In this document: one piece after another, positions 24,460 to 33,222 of the stretch
Layout: every line of letters begins with the position of its first letter
How positions within the stretch are numbered: the stretch's first letter is position 1
From: Mucilaginibacter flavidus
Lineage (GTDB): Bacteria > Bacteroidota > Bacteroidia > Sphingobacteriales > Sphingobacteriaceae
Direction: 5' to 3'
Assembly: GCF_024055575.1 (NCBI RefSeq)
Contig: NZ_JAMXOE010000012.1
Location: forward strand, 124,001-188,000
DNA: 64,000 nt
Notes under the pieces: model-generated
Told to the model about the DNA's origin: nothing
The model's database searches: none
The model's input: only the letters and a program-made list of their open reading frames with translations
Made by a program: the position numbers and the translations under genes

Positions 24460-24606
24460 ATGAGAAGTATTCTTTATTTAATCGCCGTTGTCCTGGTAAT
24501 CTTGTGGATACTGGGATTTGCCAACAATTATGGAGGCGGCCTGATCCACATTCTTTTAGTAATTGCAGTTATTGCGGTCCTTTTAGGAATTATTAGAAGA
24601 GCATAA
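24460..24606 (+). CDS. Lmo0937-family small membrane protein
   Basis: 48 residues, reading MRSILYLIAVVLVILWILGF, then a short Gly/Asn turn and ILLVIAVIAVLLGIIRRA. Two membrane helices around NNYGGGLIHILL are the hallmark of the lmo0937 / DUF5670 family of stress-linked small membrane proteins. ATG at 24460; the stop at 24604-24606 is followed by a repeat element. Confidence 0.85.
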   Translation: MRSILYLIAVVLVILWILGFANNYGGGLIHILLVIAVIAVLLGIIRRA

Positions 24607-24611
24607 GTTTT

Positions 24612-24752
24612 TTAGTTCATGGTTGATGGTTCATAGTTCATGGCAGCGCACATTCGCCCTGGCTATGAAAACGAAATATCAACCATGAACTTTCTTCAAT
24701 ATTTGATTGCAGTTCAGCCTTGTTCGTCTATGAACCATCAACTATCAACTTT
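24612..24752. repeat. Inverted low-complexity repeat (GTTCATAGTTCATGG family)
   Basis: Left arm TAGTTCATGGTTGATGG and TTCATAGTTCATGG; right arms ATCAACCATGAACTTTC and CTATGAACCATCAACTATC. The second right arm runs into the ispD 3' end, including its TGA stop (24738-24740). Located between convergent genes. Confidence 0.8.
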
Positions 24753-25427
24753 CCTCAAAATCGCCTCTGCAATGGCAATATCTTCCGGGAAGGTTATCTT
24801 AATGTTTTGGTGGCTTCCTTCAAACAAATTAATCTTCACGCCCGTTTCTTCAACTACACTTGCGTCGTCGGTAAATTTGGGGTCGTAAACCTGCTCATAA
24901 GCCTTTTTTATTTGTGCCGATTTAAAAGTTTGTGGTGTTTGCACCAGGTAGACGTCATCGCGTACCAAACTTCGCGATACTCCTGCTTCCATCAACCTTA
25001 CAGAATCCCTGCTTTTAACGACTGTGACGGCATTGCCATGTTCGGCGGCATACTGGTAGGTGTTTTCAATTATCGTGCGGCTAATGAGCGGCCTTACAGC
25101 GTCGTGCACTGCTATAACTACATCTGTGTCCGGAATTAAATCAAGACCATTTTTTACTGAATGAAACCGTGTTTCGCCGCCTGTTATCAATTGATGCGGC
25201 AATTTAAAGTGATATTCAGCGCATAACTCTTTCCAATAGGTATGATAGTCGGCCGACAGAACTAAAATAATCGCGGGGTTAGCTGCTGAAGAGTGAAAAG
25301 CTTCGATGGTGTGCATTAAAACCGGTTTGCCTGCAAGCAGCAAAAACTGTTTCGGCACGGCTGCCTGCATTCGGGTGCCAGTGCCGCCGGCAACTATTAT
25401 CGCAAAAAACTTGGGGTTTAACGTCAT
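24738..25427 (-). CDS. ispD: 2-C-methyl-D-erythritol 4-phosphate cytidylyltransferase
   Basis: Third enzyme of the MEP isoprenoid pathway. 229 residues with the nucleotide-binding loop IIVAGGTGTRMQAAVPKQFL, the VIAVHDAVRPLISRTII block and VKSRDSVRL. It ends NIKITFPEDIAIAEAILRKV, typical of IspD. The stop codon is inside a repeat arm. It is on the minus strand downstream of queA and a terminator, so it probably has its own promoter: the -7 box TAGCTTTG at 25435-25442 lies 7 bases from the ATG. Confidence 0.95.
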   Translation of the reverse strand: MTLNPKFFAIIVAGGTGTRMQAAVPKQFLLLAGKPVLMHTIEAFHSSAANPAIILVLSADYHTYWKELCAEYHFKLPHQLITGGETRFHSVKNGLDLIPDTDVVIAVHDAVRPLISRTIIENTYQYAAEHGNAVTVVKSRDSVRLMEAGVSRSLVRDDVYLVQTPQTFKSAQIKKAYEQVYDPKFTDDASVVEETGVKINLFEGSHQNIKITFPEDIAIAEAILRKVDS

Positions 25428-25434
25428 TGTCAGC

Positions 25435-25442
25435 CAAAGCTA
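25435..25442 (-). promoter_or_regulatory. -7 box TAGCTTTG of ispD
   Basis: Exact TAnnTTTG match on the minus strand ending 7 bases before the ispD ATG, again close enough for a leaderless transcript. No -33 element recognised. Confidence 0.4.
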
Positions 25443-25463
25443 TAAATCAATCGGCATTAAAAA

Positions 25464-25503
25464 TAAAAAAGCCCCTTTAAATTTTAAAGGAGCCTTGTTT
25501 TTT
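25464..25503 (-). terminator. Terminator after queA
   Basis: Stem GCcCCTTTAAA / TTTAAAGGaGC with flanking A and T runs, so it could act on both strands; on the minus strand it follows the queA stop by about 30 bp. Confidence 0.8.
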
Positions 25504-25533
25504 AAATCAGGAATCGAAAATCGAATTTCGAAA

Positions 25534-26583
25534 TTATATGATCAGCATGGCATCGCCGTAGCTGTAAAAACGATATTTTTCTTTAACTGCCACTTCGTAG
25601 GCATTCATTACGTTTTCATAACCGCCAAAAGCACAAACCATCATCAATAAAGTTGATTCGGGCGTATGGAAATTGGTGATCATTGAACTGGCAATGCTAA
25701 AATCATACGGTGGGAAAATAAACTTACTGGTCCAGTCGTTTGCCGGCTTAAGTGTTTTATTTGCCGACACCGCCGATTCAATTGCACGCATTGAAGTTGT
25801 ACCAACAGCACAAATTTGTTTTTTACGTTCGATGCCGCGGTTTACAATATTTGCCTGTTTTTCTTCTATAATGAACTGTTCCGAGTCCATTTTGTGCTTG
25901 GTAAGATCTTCAACCTCAACAGGGCGGAAAGTTCCAAGGCCAACGTGCAGGGTAACTTCGGCAAATTCAACACCTTTTAGTTCAAGGCGTTTCATCAGCT
26001 CGCGACTAAAGTGCAAACCGGCAGTAGGGGCAGCAACAGCACCTTCGTGTTTTGCAAAAATGGTTTGGTAACGCTCTTTATCCTCGCTGGTGGCTTTACG
26101 TTTAATGTATTTTGGTAGCGGAGTTTCACCTAATATTTCCACATTCTTGCGGAATTCTTCGTCGGTACCATCGAATAAAAAGCGGATGGTACGGCCGCGC
26201 GAGGTGGTATTATCAACAACCTCGGCAATTAAAAGATCATCATCGCCAAAATACAATTTGTTGCCAACACGTATTTTACGGGCAGGATCAACTAAAACAT
26301 CCCACAGGCGAAGTTCTTTATTCAACTCACGCAGTAAAAAAACTTCAATAGTAGCGCCGGTTTTTTCTTTGTTACCGTACATGCGTGCCGGGAATACTTT
26401 GGTGTTGTTAAGGATCATTACATCCTTATCGTCAAAATAATCCAGTACGTCTTTAAATATTTTGTGCTCAATTTTGCCTGAATCGCGGTGTAATACCATT
26501 AAACGTGCTTCGTCGCGCGTGCCTGCCGGGGTATGGGCAATTAATGATTCGGGCAAGTTAAATTTAAATTGAGATAATTTCAT
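25534..26583 (-). CDS. queA: S-adenosylmethionine:tRNA ribosyltransferase-isomerase
   Basis: Adds the ribosyl part of SAM to preQ1 at tRNA position 34, making epoxyqueuosine. 349 residues beginning MKLSQFKFNLPESLIAHTPA, with RDEARLMVLHR, GATIEVFLLREL, APTAGLHFSREL, the THVGLGTFRPV-like TLHVGLGTFRPV block, and NFHTPESTLLMMVCAFGG. All signature blocks are present. A -7 box lies about 28 bases upstream. Confidence 0.96.
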   Translation of the reverse strand: MKLSQFKFNLPESLIAHTPAGTRDEARLMVLHRDSGKIEHKIFKDVLDYFDDKDVMILNNTKVFPARMYGNKEKTGATIEVFLLRELNKELRLWDVLVDPARKIRVGNKLYFGDDDLLIAEVVDNTTSRGRTIRFLFDGTDEEFRKNVEILGETPLPKYIKRKATSEDKERYQTIFAKHEGAVAAPTAGLHFSRELMKRLELKGVEFAEVTLHVGLGTFRPVEVEDLTKHKMDSEQFIIEEKQANIVNRGIERKKQICAVGTTSMRAIESAVSANKTLKPANDWTSKFIFPPYDFSIASSMITNFHTPESTLLMMVCAFGGYENVMNAYEVAVKEKYRFYSYGDAMLII

Positions 26584-26611
26584 GCTAAAAATATATGAAT
26601 TTTCAAGGGCG

Positions 26612-26619
26612 CAAATGTA
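26612..26619 (-). promoter_or_regulatory. -7 box TACATTTG of queA
   Basis: Exact TAnnTTTG match on the minus strand 29 bases before the queA ATG. No clear -33 element. Confidence 0.45.
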
Positions 26620-26638
26620 CGAAATAAATTTTATTTTT

Positions 26639-26881
26639 TCGGATTACACCGATTTTAAAAACGATTACACCGATTAGGTGATTTTATGATCACACCGATT
26701 GATTATGAACTACAAAAATTATTAATATAAGTTTGAAATAATGTAACTTAAACAAATGCCTGTCGTCTAAAATTATCAACCGGGAGGTAGCATCGCTTTA
26801 ATCGCGAAATCCAGGTAGTCAAATCGGTGAAATCATTCGATAATCGGTGAAATCACAAAAATTATAATCGGTGTAATCAAA
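26639..26881. repeat. Inverted low-complexity repeat (CGATTACACCGATT family)
   Basis: This occupies most of the 306-bp gap between queA and the permease. Left arm: GGATTACACCGATT, ACGATTACACCGATT, GATCACACCGATTGATT. Right arm: AAATCGGTGAAATC, ATAATCGGTGAAATC, ATAATCGGTGTAATC. The spacer of about 110 bp shows nothing else. The same phrase in mixed orientation occurs at 33,098-33,160. Confidence 0.8.
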
Positions 26882-26889
26882 AATACGAT

Positions 26890-28137
26890 ATGATATTTTT
26901 AAAACTCTTTAGGGAAAGCTTTCTGTTTGCTTATGATGCCTTAAGGCAAAATAAGCTTCGCACGTTCTTGTCGCTGGTTGGCGTTACCATAGGCATATTC
27001 CTGATTATCTTTGTTTTTTCGGCGGTTGATACCCTGAAAAACAACCTGCAAAAGAGTGTTAATAAGCTGGGCAGCAACAGTATTTATATACAAAAATGGC
27101 CATGGGTAAATAACGAGGATTCGCCCTGGTGGAAATACCTGCAGCGCCCCACACCAAAATTGCGCGAGTTTGACGAACTGCAAAAACGCAGTCAGACTGC
27201 GCTTGCTGTATCGTACGAAATCAGCATAGACAACCGTATAGTAAAATACCAGAGCCACACGGTGGAAGGTGCACAAATTGATGCCACATCGCACGACCAT
27301 GATAAAACCTGGAACTTTGACTTTGAAGATGGACGCTATTTTACCGAAATGGAATCGCGGTCGGGCAGCCCGGTTACGGTAATAGGCCATGATATTGCTG
27401 CCGATCTTTTTCCCGACGGAGGAGCCGTTGGTAAAGCCCTTAAAATAATGGGCCGCAACGTTACGGTAATAGGTGTATTTAAAAAAGAGGGAAGTGATAT
27501 TTTAGGAATATCGGACGACAAGGAAATTTTATTATCCTTGAATTTTGCCAAAAACGTGATTGACGTGCAAAATGCGAGCTATAACCCGCAAATAGTTGTA
27601 CGGGGTAAAAACGGTTTAAGCGATTTGGAGGTTGAAAGCGAGGTGCGGGGGTTAATGCGTTCCATCCGGCGTTTAGGGCCTAATAATGAAGATAATTTTG
27701 CGCTAAATAAAACTACCATACTTTCTAATCAATTAGATATAGTGTTTAACGTTTTAACCAAGGTTGGCGGCTTTATCGGCTTGTTTTCAATATTGGTTGG
27801 CGGGTTTGGCATTGCCAATATTATGTTCGTATCGGTTAAGGAACGCACCAATATTATAGGTATCCAAAAGTCATTGGGTTCAAAAAATTACTTTATTTTA
27901 CTTCAGTTTTTAATTGAGTCTATCGTTTTATGCGTGATGGGGGGCTTATTTGGGCTCGGAATGGTTTTGGCGGTAGCTGCACTGGTAAAAGCAGGCACTG
28001 ACGTGCAAATTGTACTCGATATTAAGAACATCATCCGCGGCATATCTTATTCAATAATTATCGGGATGCTTTCGGGAATTATTCCTGCCTATTTTGCGGC
28101 CAAGCTTGACCCTGTTGAAGCGATCAGGTCGAATTAA
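26890..28137 (+). CDS. MacB-like ABC transporter permease
   Basis: 415 residues. An N-terminal membrane helix (about 27-45, LSLVGVTIGIFLIIFVFSAV) is followed by a large extracytoplasmic MacB_PCD domain, then an FtsX-type domain with three membrane helices (about residues 290-310, 335-365 and 380-400) and the end motif PAYFAAKLDPVEAIRSN. It needs an ATPase: none is adjacent, and the LolD/MacB-type ATPase at 16911 is the nearest candidate. Substrate unknown; such permeases export peptides, lipids or lipoproteins, or transmit force. Confidence 0.9.
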   Translation: MIFLKLFRESFLFAYDALRQNKLRTFLSLVGVTIGIFLIIFVFSAVDTLKNNLQKSVNKLGSNSIYIQKWPWVNNEDSPWWKYLQRPTPKLREFDELQKRSQTALAVSYEISIDNRIVKYQSHTVEGAQIDATSHDHDKTWNFDFEDGRYFTEMESRSGSPVTVIGHDIAADLFPDGGAVGKALKIMGRNVTVIGVFKKEGSDILGISDDKEILLSLNFAKNVIDVQNASYNPQIVVRGKNGLSDLEVESEVRGLMRSIRRLGPNNEDNFALNKTTILSNQLDIVFNVLTKVGGFIGLFSILVGGFGIANIMFVSVKERTNIIGIQKSLGSKNYFILLQFLIESIVLCVMGGLFGLGMVLAVAALVKAGTDVQIVLDIKNIIRGISYSIIIGMLSGIIPAYFAAKLDPVEAIRSN

Positions 28138-28260
28138 GTCCGAAAAGCCCGGAAAGTCAGTAAAGTCCGAAATATGGATTTTAGTAATTGACCATGATTA
28201 TTCGAATTTTTGCGATTTCCAAACAGCTGCAGCTTCTTTACCGACTTTCCGGACTAGTCT
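28137..28260. repeat. Inverted low-complexity repeat (AGTCCGAAAGTCC family)
   Basis: Left arm AGTCCGAAAAGCCCGGAAAG and AGTAAAGTCCGAA starts within the permease TAA stop; right arm TTTACCGACTTTCCGGACTAGTC ends at the first base of the kinase stop. Located between convergent genes. Confidence 0.75.
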
Positions 28261-31200
28261 CATCCCTCTGCTTCCACGGCCAGGTAATGCCCTGCTATCT
28301 TTTCATATAGCGTATCAGGCACAAAGGGTTTGGTTAAATAATTACACATACCCGCAGCGAGGGCCTTGGCGTGGGTTTCGGGCATGGCGTCGGCGGTAAG
28401 CGCGATGATAGGGGTGGAGGTATTTGTTTGGCGAATTATGCGTGTAGTTTCAAACCCATCCATTCCGGGCATTTGCAGGTCCATTATTATCAGGTCGTAG
28501 TAATTGTCGTTTACCATCTCGACAGCCAGTTTCCCACTAATAGCTTCCTCCGCCTGTACCTGCCATTTTTTAAGGAATTTAGATGCTATCATCAAATTCA
28601 TTTTGTTATCGTCAACAACAAGCACCCGCATGCCCTGCAGGTTGCGTTCGGTATTGGCTGTAGCAGGCGTTGAAAGGTCGACTGTTTGAACCTGCCTGGC
28701 AATGCTAAACGTAATTTCGAAAACAAACTGGGTACCTTTTCCCGGCTCGCTTAAAACTGAGATATTGCTTTTATGCAGTTCAATTAAACGTTTGGTAATA
28801 GCAAGCCCCAGCCCCGTACCACCATAATCAACTTCATGATTTTGCGATTCCTGCATAAAAGGGTCGAATATCAGCGCCAGGTTTTCAGGCGCAATACCAA
28901 TCCCCGTATCGGCTACAGTGAATTTAATGGTGACGTGGTTGTCATCGCACATTTGTTTATTAACCAACAGGCTTACTTTGCCCTCGTGCGTAAATTTGAT
29001 GGCGTTGCTTAACAGGTTATTAATTACCTGTCCAAGCCTAACCTGGTCGCCTACTAAATATTCCGGGATGCCTGCGTCAACGCCAAGTTCAATTTCAAGG
29101 TCTTTTTCGGCTGCCCTTGCATAAAATGACTGCTTTATTTTTTGAGCGAGGTTTATAACACTAAATGGCTGCACATTCAGTTCGAGTTTGCCGGCTTCAA
29201 TTTTGTTATAGTCTAAAATGTCGTTAATTATGGCCAGCAGGTTCTCGCCCGAGAATTTTAAAATATTTAAGTATTCAAGTTGCTCGGGCAGCGGGTTTTC
29301 GCTAAGCAGCAGGTTGGTGGTACCAATTACCGCATTCATCGGCGTCCGTATCTCGTGGCTCATTATCGAAAGGAACTCCGATTTGAAGTGCGACGATTTT
29401 TCGGCTTGCTCTTTGGCCGAGATAAGCGCCTGGGTAGCTCTCTGGCGGTCGGTAATATCTTCGCCAATGCCTGTGATTTCTTTTATTTTGCCGTTTTCAT
29501 CGTAGCTCACGGTATTCTGCCAGCTGATGATGCGCTCCTCGCCATTGCGGCATAGTACCGAATTTATAAATTGCGCATCAAACTTGTTATTTCTGAATGA
29601 TTCGGCCAATGCTTCTCTTTGGTTTTCCGGTACAAATTTTTCAAGCCAGTTTAACCCTAGTATTTCGTTTTGGTCGTAACCCAGTATTTGAGCCATCTGC
29701 TTGTTGCAAAAAATCAAGCTGCCTTTTTTATCTATCGATACAGCAGGGAGGTTAATAGTCTCCAACACCAGCTTATATTTATTTTCGGTGCGCTGATAAT
29801 CTATCTCCGCCTGCTTTCTGTCGGTTATATCCTGTATGGTACCAATAACTTTGCGCACTGTTCCGTCATCGCGCCTTAGAAGTTTCCCAACTATTATACT
29901 CAGGTATTTTACATTGCCGTTTGGCGTAACTATCCTGTACTCGTACGATGTGTTGGTGATGTTCGAAATATCTTTTAAATGCAGTTTAAGAATATGCCTG
30001 TCATTAGGATGGGCATATTTTACCAACATCTTTACGATGCTGTTTTCGTTAACCGCGCCCGGTTTGAGTTCGAAAATGTTGTTTATCTCTTCGCTCCAGG
30101 TAAGCTTGTTTAATATAATGTCCCAGTTCCAATTTCCTATTTTGGCAATTATTTGTGCCTCAACCAATTCGGCCTGGCTTACCTTAATCCGTTTTTCAGA
30201 CAGGCGGGTTTCGGTAATATCCTGCAAAATGCCAATAATACGTTTTAAGCTGCCATCACTGTTTTTTATCAGTTCGCCTTTTAATACCTTTATGTACTTC
30301 AGTTTACCACGAGGCGTGATAATTTTGTGCTCGAATTCTCCTTTGCCAATATCCTGTATGTTTGTAAAATAAGCATATGCAGTTTCGCGGTCATCAGGAT
30401 GGATCAAGCTCAGGTAATAATCAAATTTCTCTATTCCTTCTGGTACACCCTTAACTTCAAGTATGCTGTAGAGGCTTTCAGACAAATGGGTTTCACGTGT
30501 TGCCACATCGAAATACCAGTTGCCAATTTTGGCTATTGATTGTGCTTCGAGCAACAGACTTTCATTCTCCTCTAATGCATCAGCATACTTTTTTTGCTCG
30601 GATATATCACTTACAGAAGCAGATATGCGCGAAGTGTATTTTCCGTTCCTGTCAAAAACGGGGCTTATTTTGGCAACCAGCCATTGTCCTGTGCCGAAAT
30701 CACTTTGATAGGTAACGGAGGTTGGCTCATGGGTTTTTATAACATAATCTAAAGCATCGTCAAATTTCTTCGCCTTTTCATCGCCCAAAACCGCGCTCAA
30801 TCTTTTTCCCACACAGGTTTCGGGGTTAATCACTCTGCCTTCAATCCGCCTGAACCAGGTATTCAGGCAAACTTTATCTTCATCAAACTCAAAAATTACA
30901 TCGTTTAGCGAATTAATAAGCGCGTCAAGCTTTTTACCGCTCTGACGCAGCTCTTCGTCGTTAATTATAAGGCTTTTATTAAGATCGATAACGTGGGCAA
31001 GGGCTTTCTTAAATCTTAGCTTATAAGCCATCATTACCAGGAACGACACATGCGCAATACCGGTAAACGTGATTAACAGCAGCACCAGTGTGGTAACGGA
31101 GATATACAATTTAGGCGCGGTAATGTAAGCTATAATAGAGGCAACGATATTAGCGGAGCATAACGCCACGAACTCCCAGCGCTTTTTACAAAAAAGGGTG

Positions 31201-31526
31201 AGCGCTATAAAAATGGTGATTGCGCTGAACAGGTAAACGTGTTCGAAGCCGTTTTTACTGAGTAATATCCCGTTATTAATTGCTAAAAACGAAATGATTG
31301 TCAGGTACTGACTTGCGGTGTCAAATAACCTAACCCGGTATAACGAAAATGCCAGGGCCGCCGCGCATAACCCGCTGCACACCAGGCGCAGCCATAGCGG
31401 ATCGTACGAATTATAAAAGCACAGATAGTGGAGTGAAGGACTGGCAATAAACAATCCTATCAGTAGTAACTGATAAATGGTATTATCATTTTGAACAAAT
31501 AACAGCAACCTGCTTTTGAAAGACAT
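28260..31526 (-). CDS. Hybrid sensor histidine kinase/response regulator with four PAS domains
   Basis: 1088 residues. About six N-terminal membrane helices (1-170), then four PAS or PAS_3/PAC units (about 200-310, 325-440, 450-570, 580-700; each ends in a DITDR or DISEQ-like motif), HisKA with the phospho-acceptor in FLSIMSHEIRTPMNAV, HATPase_c with NLLSNAIKFTHEG and GTGLGLAITKRL, and a C-terminal receiver with the acceptor Asp in DLIIMDLQMPGMDGFETT. The kinase and receiver are complete. No response regulator with an output domain is next to it, so the target is unknown. The ligand is probably sensed by PAS or by the membrane region. Confidence 0.95.
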   Translation of the reverse strand: MSFKSRLLLFVQNDNTIYQLLLIGLFIASPSLHYLCFYNSYDPLWLRLVCSGLCAAALAFSLYRVRLFDTASQYLTIISFLAINNGILLSKNGFEHVYLFSAITIFIALTLFCKKRWEFVALCSANIVASIIAYITAPKLYISVTTLVLLLITFTGIAHVSFLVMMAYKLRFKKALAHVIDLNKSLIINDEELRQSGKKLDALINSLNDVIFEFDEDKVCLNTWFRRIEGRVINPETCVGKRLSAVLGDEKAKKFDDALDYVIKTHEPTSVTYQSDFGTGQWLVAKISPVFDRNGKYTSRISASVSDISEQKKYADALEENESLLLEAQSIAKIGNWYFDVATRETHLSESLYSILEVKGVPEGIEKFDYYLSLIHPDDRETAYAYFTNIQDIGKGEFEHKIITPRGKLKYIKVLKGELIKNSDGSLKRIIGILQDITETRLSEKRIKVSQAELVEAQIIAKIGNWNWDIILNKLTWSEEINNIFELKPGAVNENSIVKMLVKYAHPNDRHILKLHLKDISNITNTSYEYRIVTPNGNVKYLSIIVGKLLRRDDGTVRKVIGTIQDITDRKQAEIDYQRTENKYKLVLETINLPAVSIDKKGSLIFCNKQMAQILGYDQNEILGLNWLEKFVPENQREALAESFRNNKFDAQFINSVLCRNGEERIISWQNTVSYDENGKIKEITGIGEDITDRQRATQALISAKEQAEKSSHFKSEFLSIMSHEIRTPMNAVIGTTNLLLSENPLPEQLEYLNILKFSGENLLAIINDILDYNKIEAGKLELNVQPFSVINLAQKIKQSFYARAAEKDLEIELGVDAGIPEYLVGDQVRLGQVINNLLSNAIKFTHEGKVSLLVNKQMCDDNHVTIKFTVADTGIGIAPENLALIFDPFMQESQNHEVDYGGTGLGLAITKRLIELHKSNISVLSEPGKGTQFVFEITFSIARQVQTVDLSTPATANTERNLQGMRVLVVDDNKMNLMIASKFLKKWQVQAEEAISGKLAVEMVNDNYYDLIIMDLQMPGMDGFETTRIIRQTNTSTPIIALTADAMPETHAKALAAGMCNYLTKPFVPDTLYEKIAGHYLAVEAEG

Positions 31527-31650
31527 ACTAACCAGTTTTTTTAATTGTGAATAAGTGGATTGTTTATCAAATTTTGAGACTTAAGTAATACAGGCATGAA
31601 AATTTTACAATTGTGAACTATCTTAAGGGCTATTAATACGCAGATTTCGT

Positions 31651-31658
31651 TACATTTG
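31651..31658 (+). promoter_or_regulatory. -7 box TACATTTG of gltA
   Basis: Exact TAnnTTTG match, about 20 bases before the gltA ATG at 31679. No -33 element at the expected spacing. Confidence 0.45.
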
Positions 31659-31678
31659 TTGCAAATAAATATTTTCCT

Positions 31679-32968
31679 ATGTCGGCTACTGCGCAATTAA
31701 AAATTGGCGATACAACTTACGAGCTTCCGGTAATAGAAGGCACCGAAGGCGAAAAAGCAATTGATATTTCGAAATTAAGAGACCAATCAGGGTATGTAAC
31801 TTTTGATACCGGCTACAAAAATACAGGCGCAACAAAAAGCGCCATTACTTTTTTAGACGGTGAAAAAGGCATACTCAAATACCGCGGTTACCCCATAGAA
31901 GAGCTTGCCGAAAAATCGAGTTTTATTGAGGTTGCCTACCTGCTTATCCATGGCGAATTGCCAACGGAGAAGGAATTGGCCAACTTTCAGTACGAAATAA
32001 GCCGCCACACGCTGGTACACGAGGACATGAAAAAGTTTTTTGACGGTTTCCCGTCAAAAGCGCATCCAATGGGGCAACTGTCTTCACTTGTTTGTGCACT
32101 GTCGGCATTTTACCCGGAGTCGTTGAAATCGGTACAGACCGAGCAGGAACTGCATTTGAGCATTATCAAGATGCTGGCCAAAATGGCAACTGTAGTTTCG
32201 TGGATCTATAAAAAGTCATTGGGCCACCCGCTTATTTATCCGCAAAACAAATACGATTACGTAACCAATTTTCTGTATATGACCTTTGGCCAGCGTACGG
32301 AGCAAATTGAGATTGACCCGGTAATTGTGAGCGCGATGAACACGTTGCTGATATTACACGCCGATCACGAACAAAATTGTTCAACTTCGACTGTACGTAT
32401 AGTAGGTTCGTCCGAATCAAATATCTATGCATCTGTTTCAGCCGGTATTTCTGCATTGTGGGGACCACTGCATGGTGGTGCAAACCAGGCCGTAATTGAA
32501 ATGCTGGAGAAGATAAAAGAGGATGGGGGAGATACCGATAAATGGATTGCCAAAGCAAAAGATAAAAACGATCCTTTCCGTTTAATGGGATTTGGTCACC
32601 GTGTTTACAAAAACTTCGACCCACGTGCAAAAATTATCAAAAAAGCATGCGACGATATTTTAGAGAAACTGGGTATTGATGATGAAGTGCTGGAAATAGC
32701 TAAAAAGCTTGAAGAAGTAGCCCTGAAAGATCCATATTTTGTTGAGCGTAAGCTTTATCCTAACGTTGATTTTTATTCAGGTATTATCTATCGTGCCCTT
32801 GGCTTTCCAACCGATATGTTTACCGTACTGTTTGCCCTTGGCCGTCTTCCCGGCTGGATAGCACAGTGGAAAGAAATGAAAGAAAACAAAGAGCCAATCG
32901 GCCGCCCGCGCCAGATTTATGTAGGTGCGGTCAATAAGGAGTATATCGATATAAAGAACCGTTCATAG
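31679..32968 (+). CDS. gltA: Citrate synthase
   Basis: Condenses acetyl-CoA and oxaloacetate in the first step of the TCA cycle. 429 residues, type II (long) citrate synthase, with HADHEQNCSTSTVR, GPLHGGANQAVIEML (first catalytic His), and GFGHRVYKNFDPRAKI (second catalytic His with the CoA site) and FYSGIIYRALG near the end. The last codon and the TAG stop lie within the phrase GTTCATAG of a repeat element. It is monocistronic, ended by the terminator at 33040-33076. Confidence 0.97.
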   Translation: MSATAQLKIGDTTYELPVIEGTEGEKAIDISKLRDQSGYVTFDTGYKNTGATKSAITFLDGEKGILKYRGYPIEELAEKSSFIEVAYLLIHGELPTEKELANFQYEISRHTLVHEDMKKFFDGFPSKAHPMGQLSSLVCALSAFYPESLKSVQTEQELHLSIIKMLAKMATVVSWIYKKSLGHPLIYPQNKYDYVTNFLYMTFGQRTEQIEIDPVIVSAMNTLLILHADHEQNCSTSTVRIVGSSESNIYASVSAGISALWGPLHGGANQAVIEMLEKIKEDGGDTDKWIAKAKDKNDPFRLMGFGHRVYKNFDPRAKIIKKACDDILEKLGIDDEVLEIAKKLEEVALKDPYFVERKLYPNVDFYSGIIYRALGFPTDMFTVLFALGRLPGWIAQWKEMKENKEPIGRPRQIYVGAVNKEYIDIKNRS

Positions 32969-33009
32969 TTGAGTGGGTTCATAGTTGATGGTTCATAGTT
33001 CATAGTAAG
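32961..33009 (+). repeat. One-armed low-complexity repeat (GTTCATAGTTCATGG family)
   Basis: GTTCATAGTTGAGTGGGTTC, then GTTGATGGTTCATAGTTCATAG. It includes the gltA stop codon. I found no complementary arm within the following gap. Confidence 0.65.
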
Positions 33010-33039
33010 AAGGATTTAGCTTGGCTATAATAACATAAG

Positions 33040-33076
33040 GTCCGCAGTTCATTTAGTGAGCTGCGGACTTTTTTTA
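33040..33076 (+). terminator. Rho-independent terminator after gltA
   Basis: Stem GTCCGCAG / CTGCGGAC with a 13-nt loop followed by eight T. Confidence 0.9.
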
Positions 33077-33097
33077 TTGGGATTAAGCCCATTAATA

Positions 33098-33160
33098 AAA
33101 ATGATTATACCGATCGTTACTAATCAGTGTAATCATCTTGCAATCGGTGAAATCATAAAA
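33098..33160. repeat. Low-complexity repeat (CGATTACACCGATT family)
   Basis: ATGATTATACCGATCG, then AATCAGTGTAATCATC and CAATCGGTGAAATCATAA: forward and complementary copies of the phrase seen at 26,639-26,881. Confidence 0.6.
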
Positions 33161-33163
33161 ATC

Positions 33164-33199
33164 AAAAAAGCCCGCTGGTTATTAACCAAACGGGTCTTT
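33164..33199 (-). terminator. Terminator after the susE-like gene
   Basis: Minus-strand hairpin AAAGACCCG...TGGTT/AACCA...CGGGCTTT followed by T-rich sequence, about 24 bp past the susE-like stop. It closes the SusCDE operon. Confidence 0.8.
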
Positions 33200-33222
33200 C
33201 AATCAATCCAATCAAATCTGTT

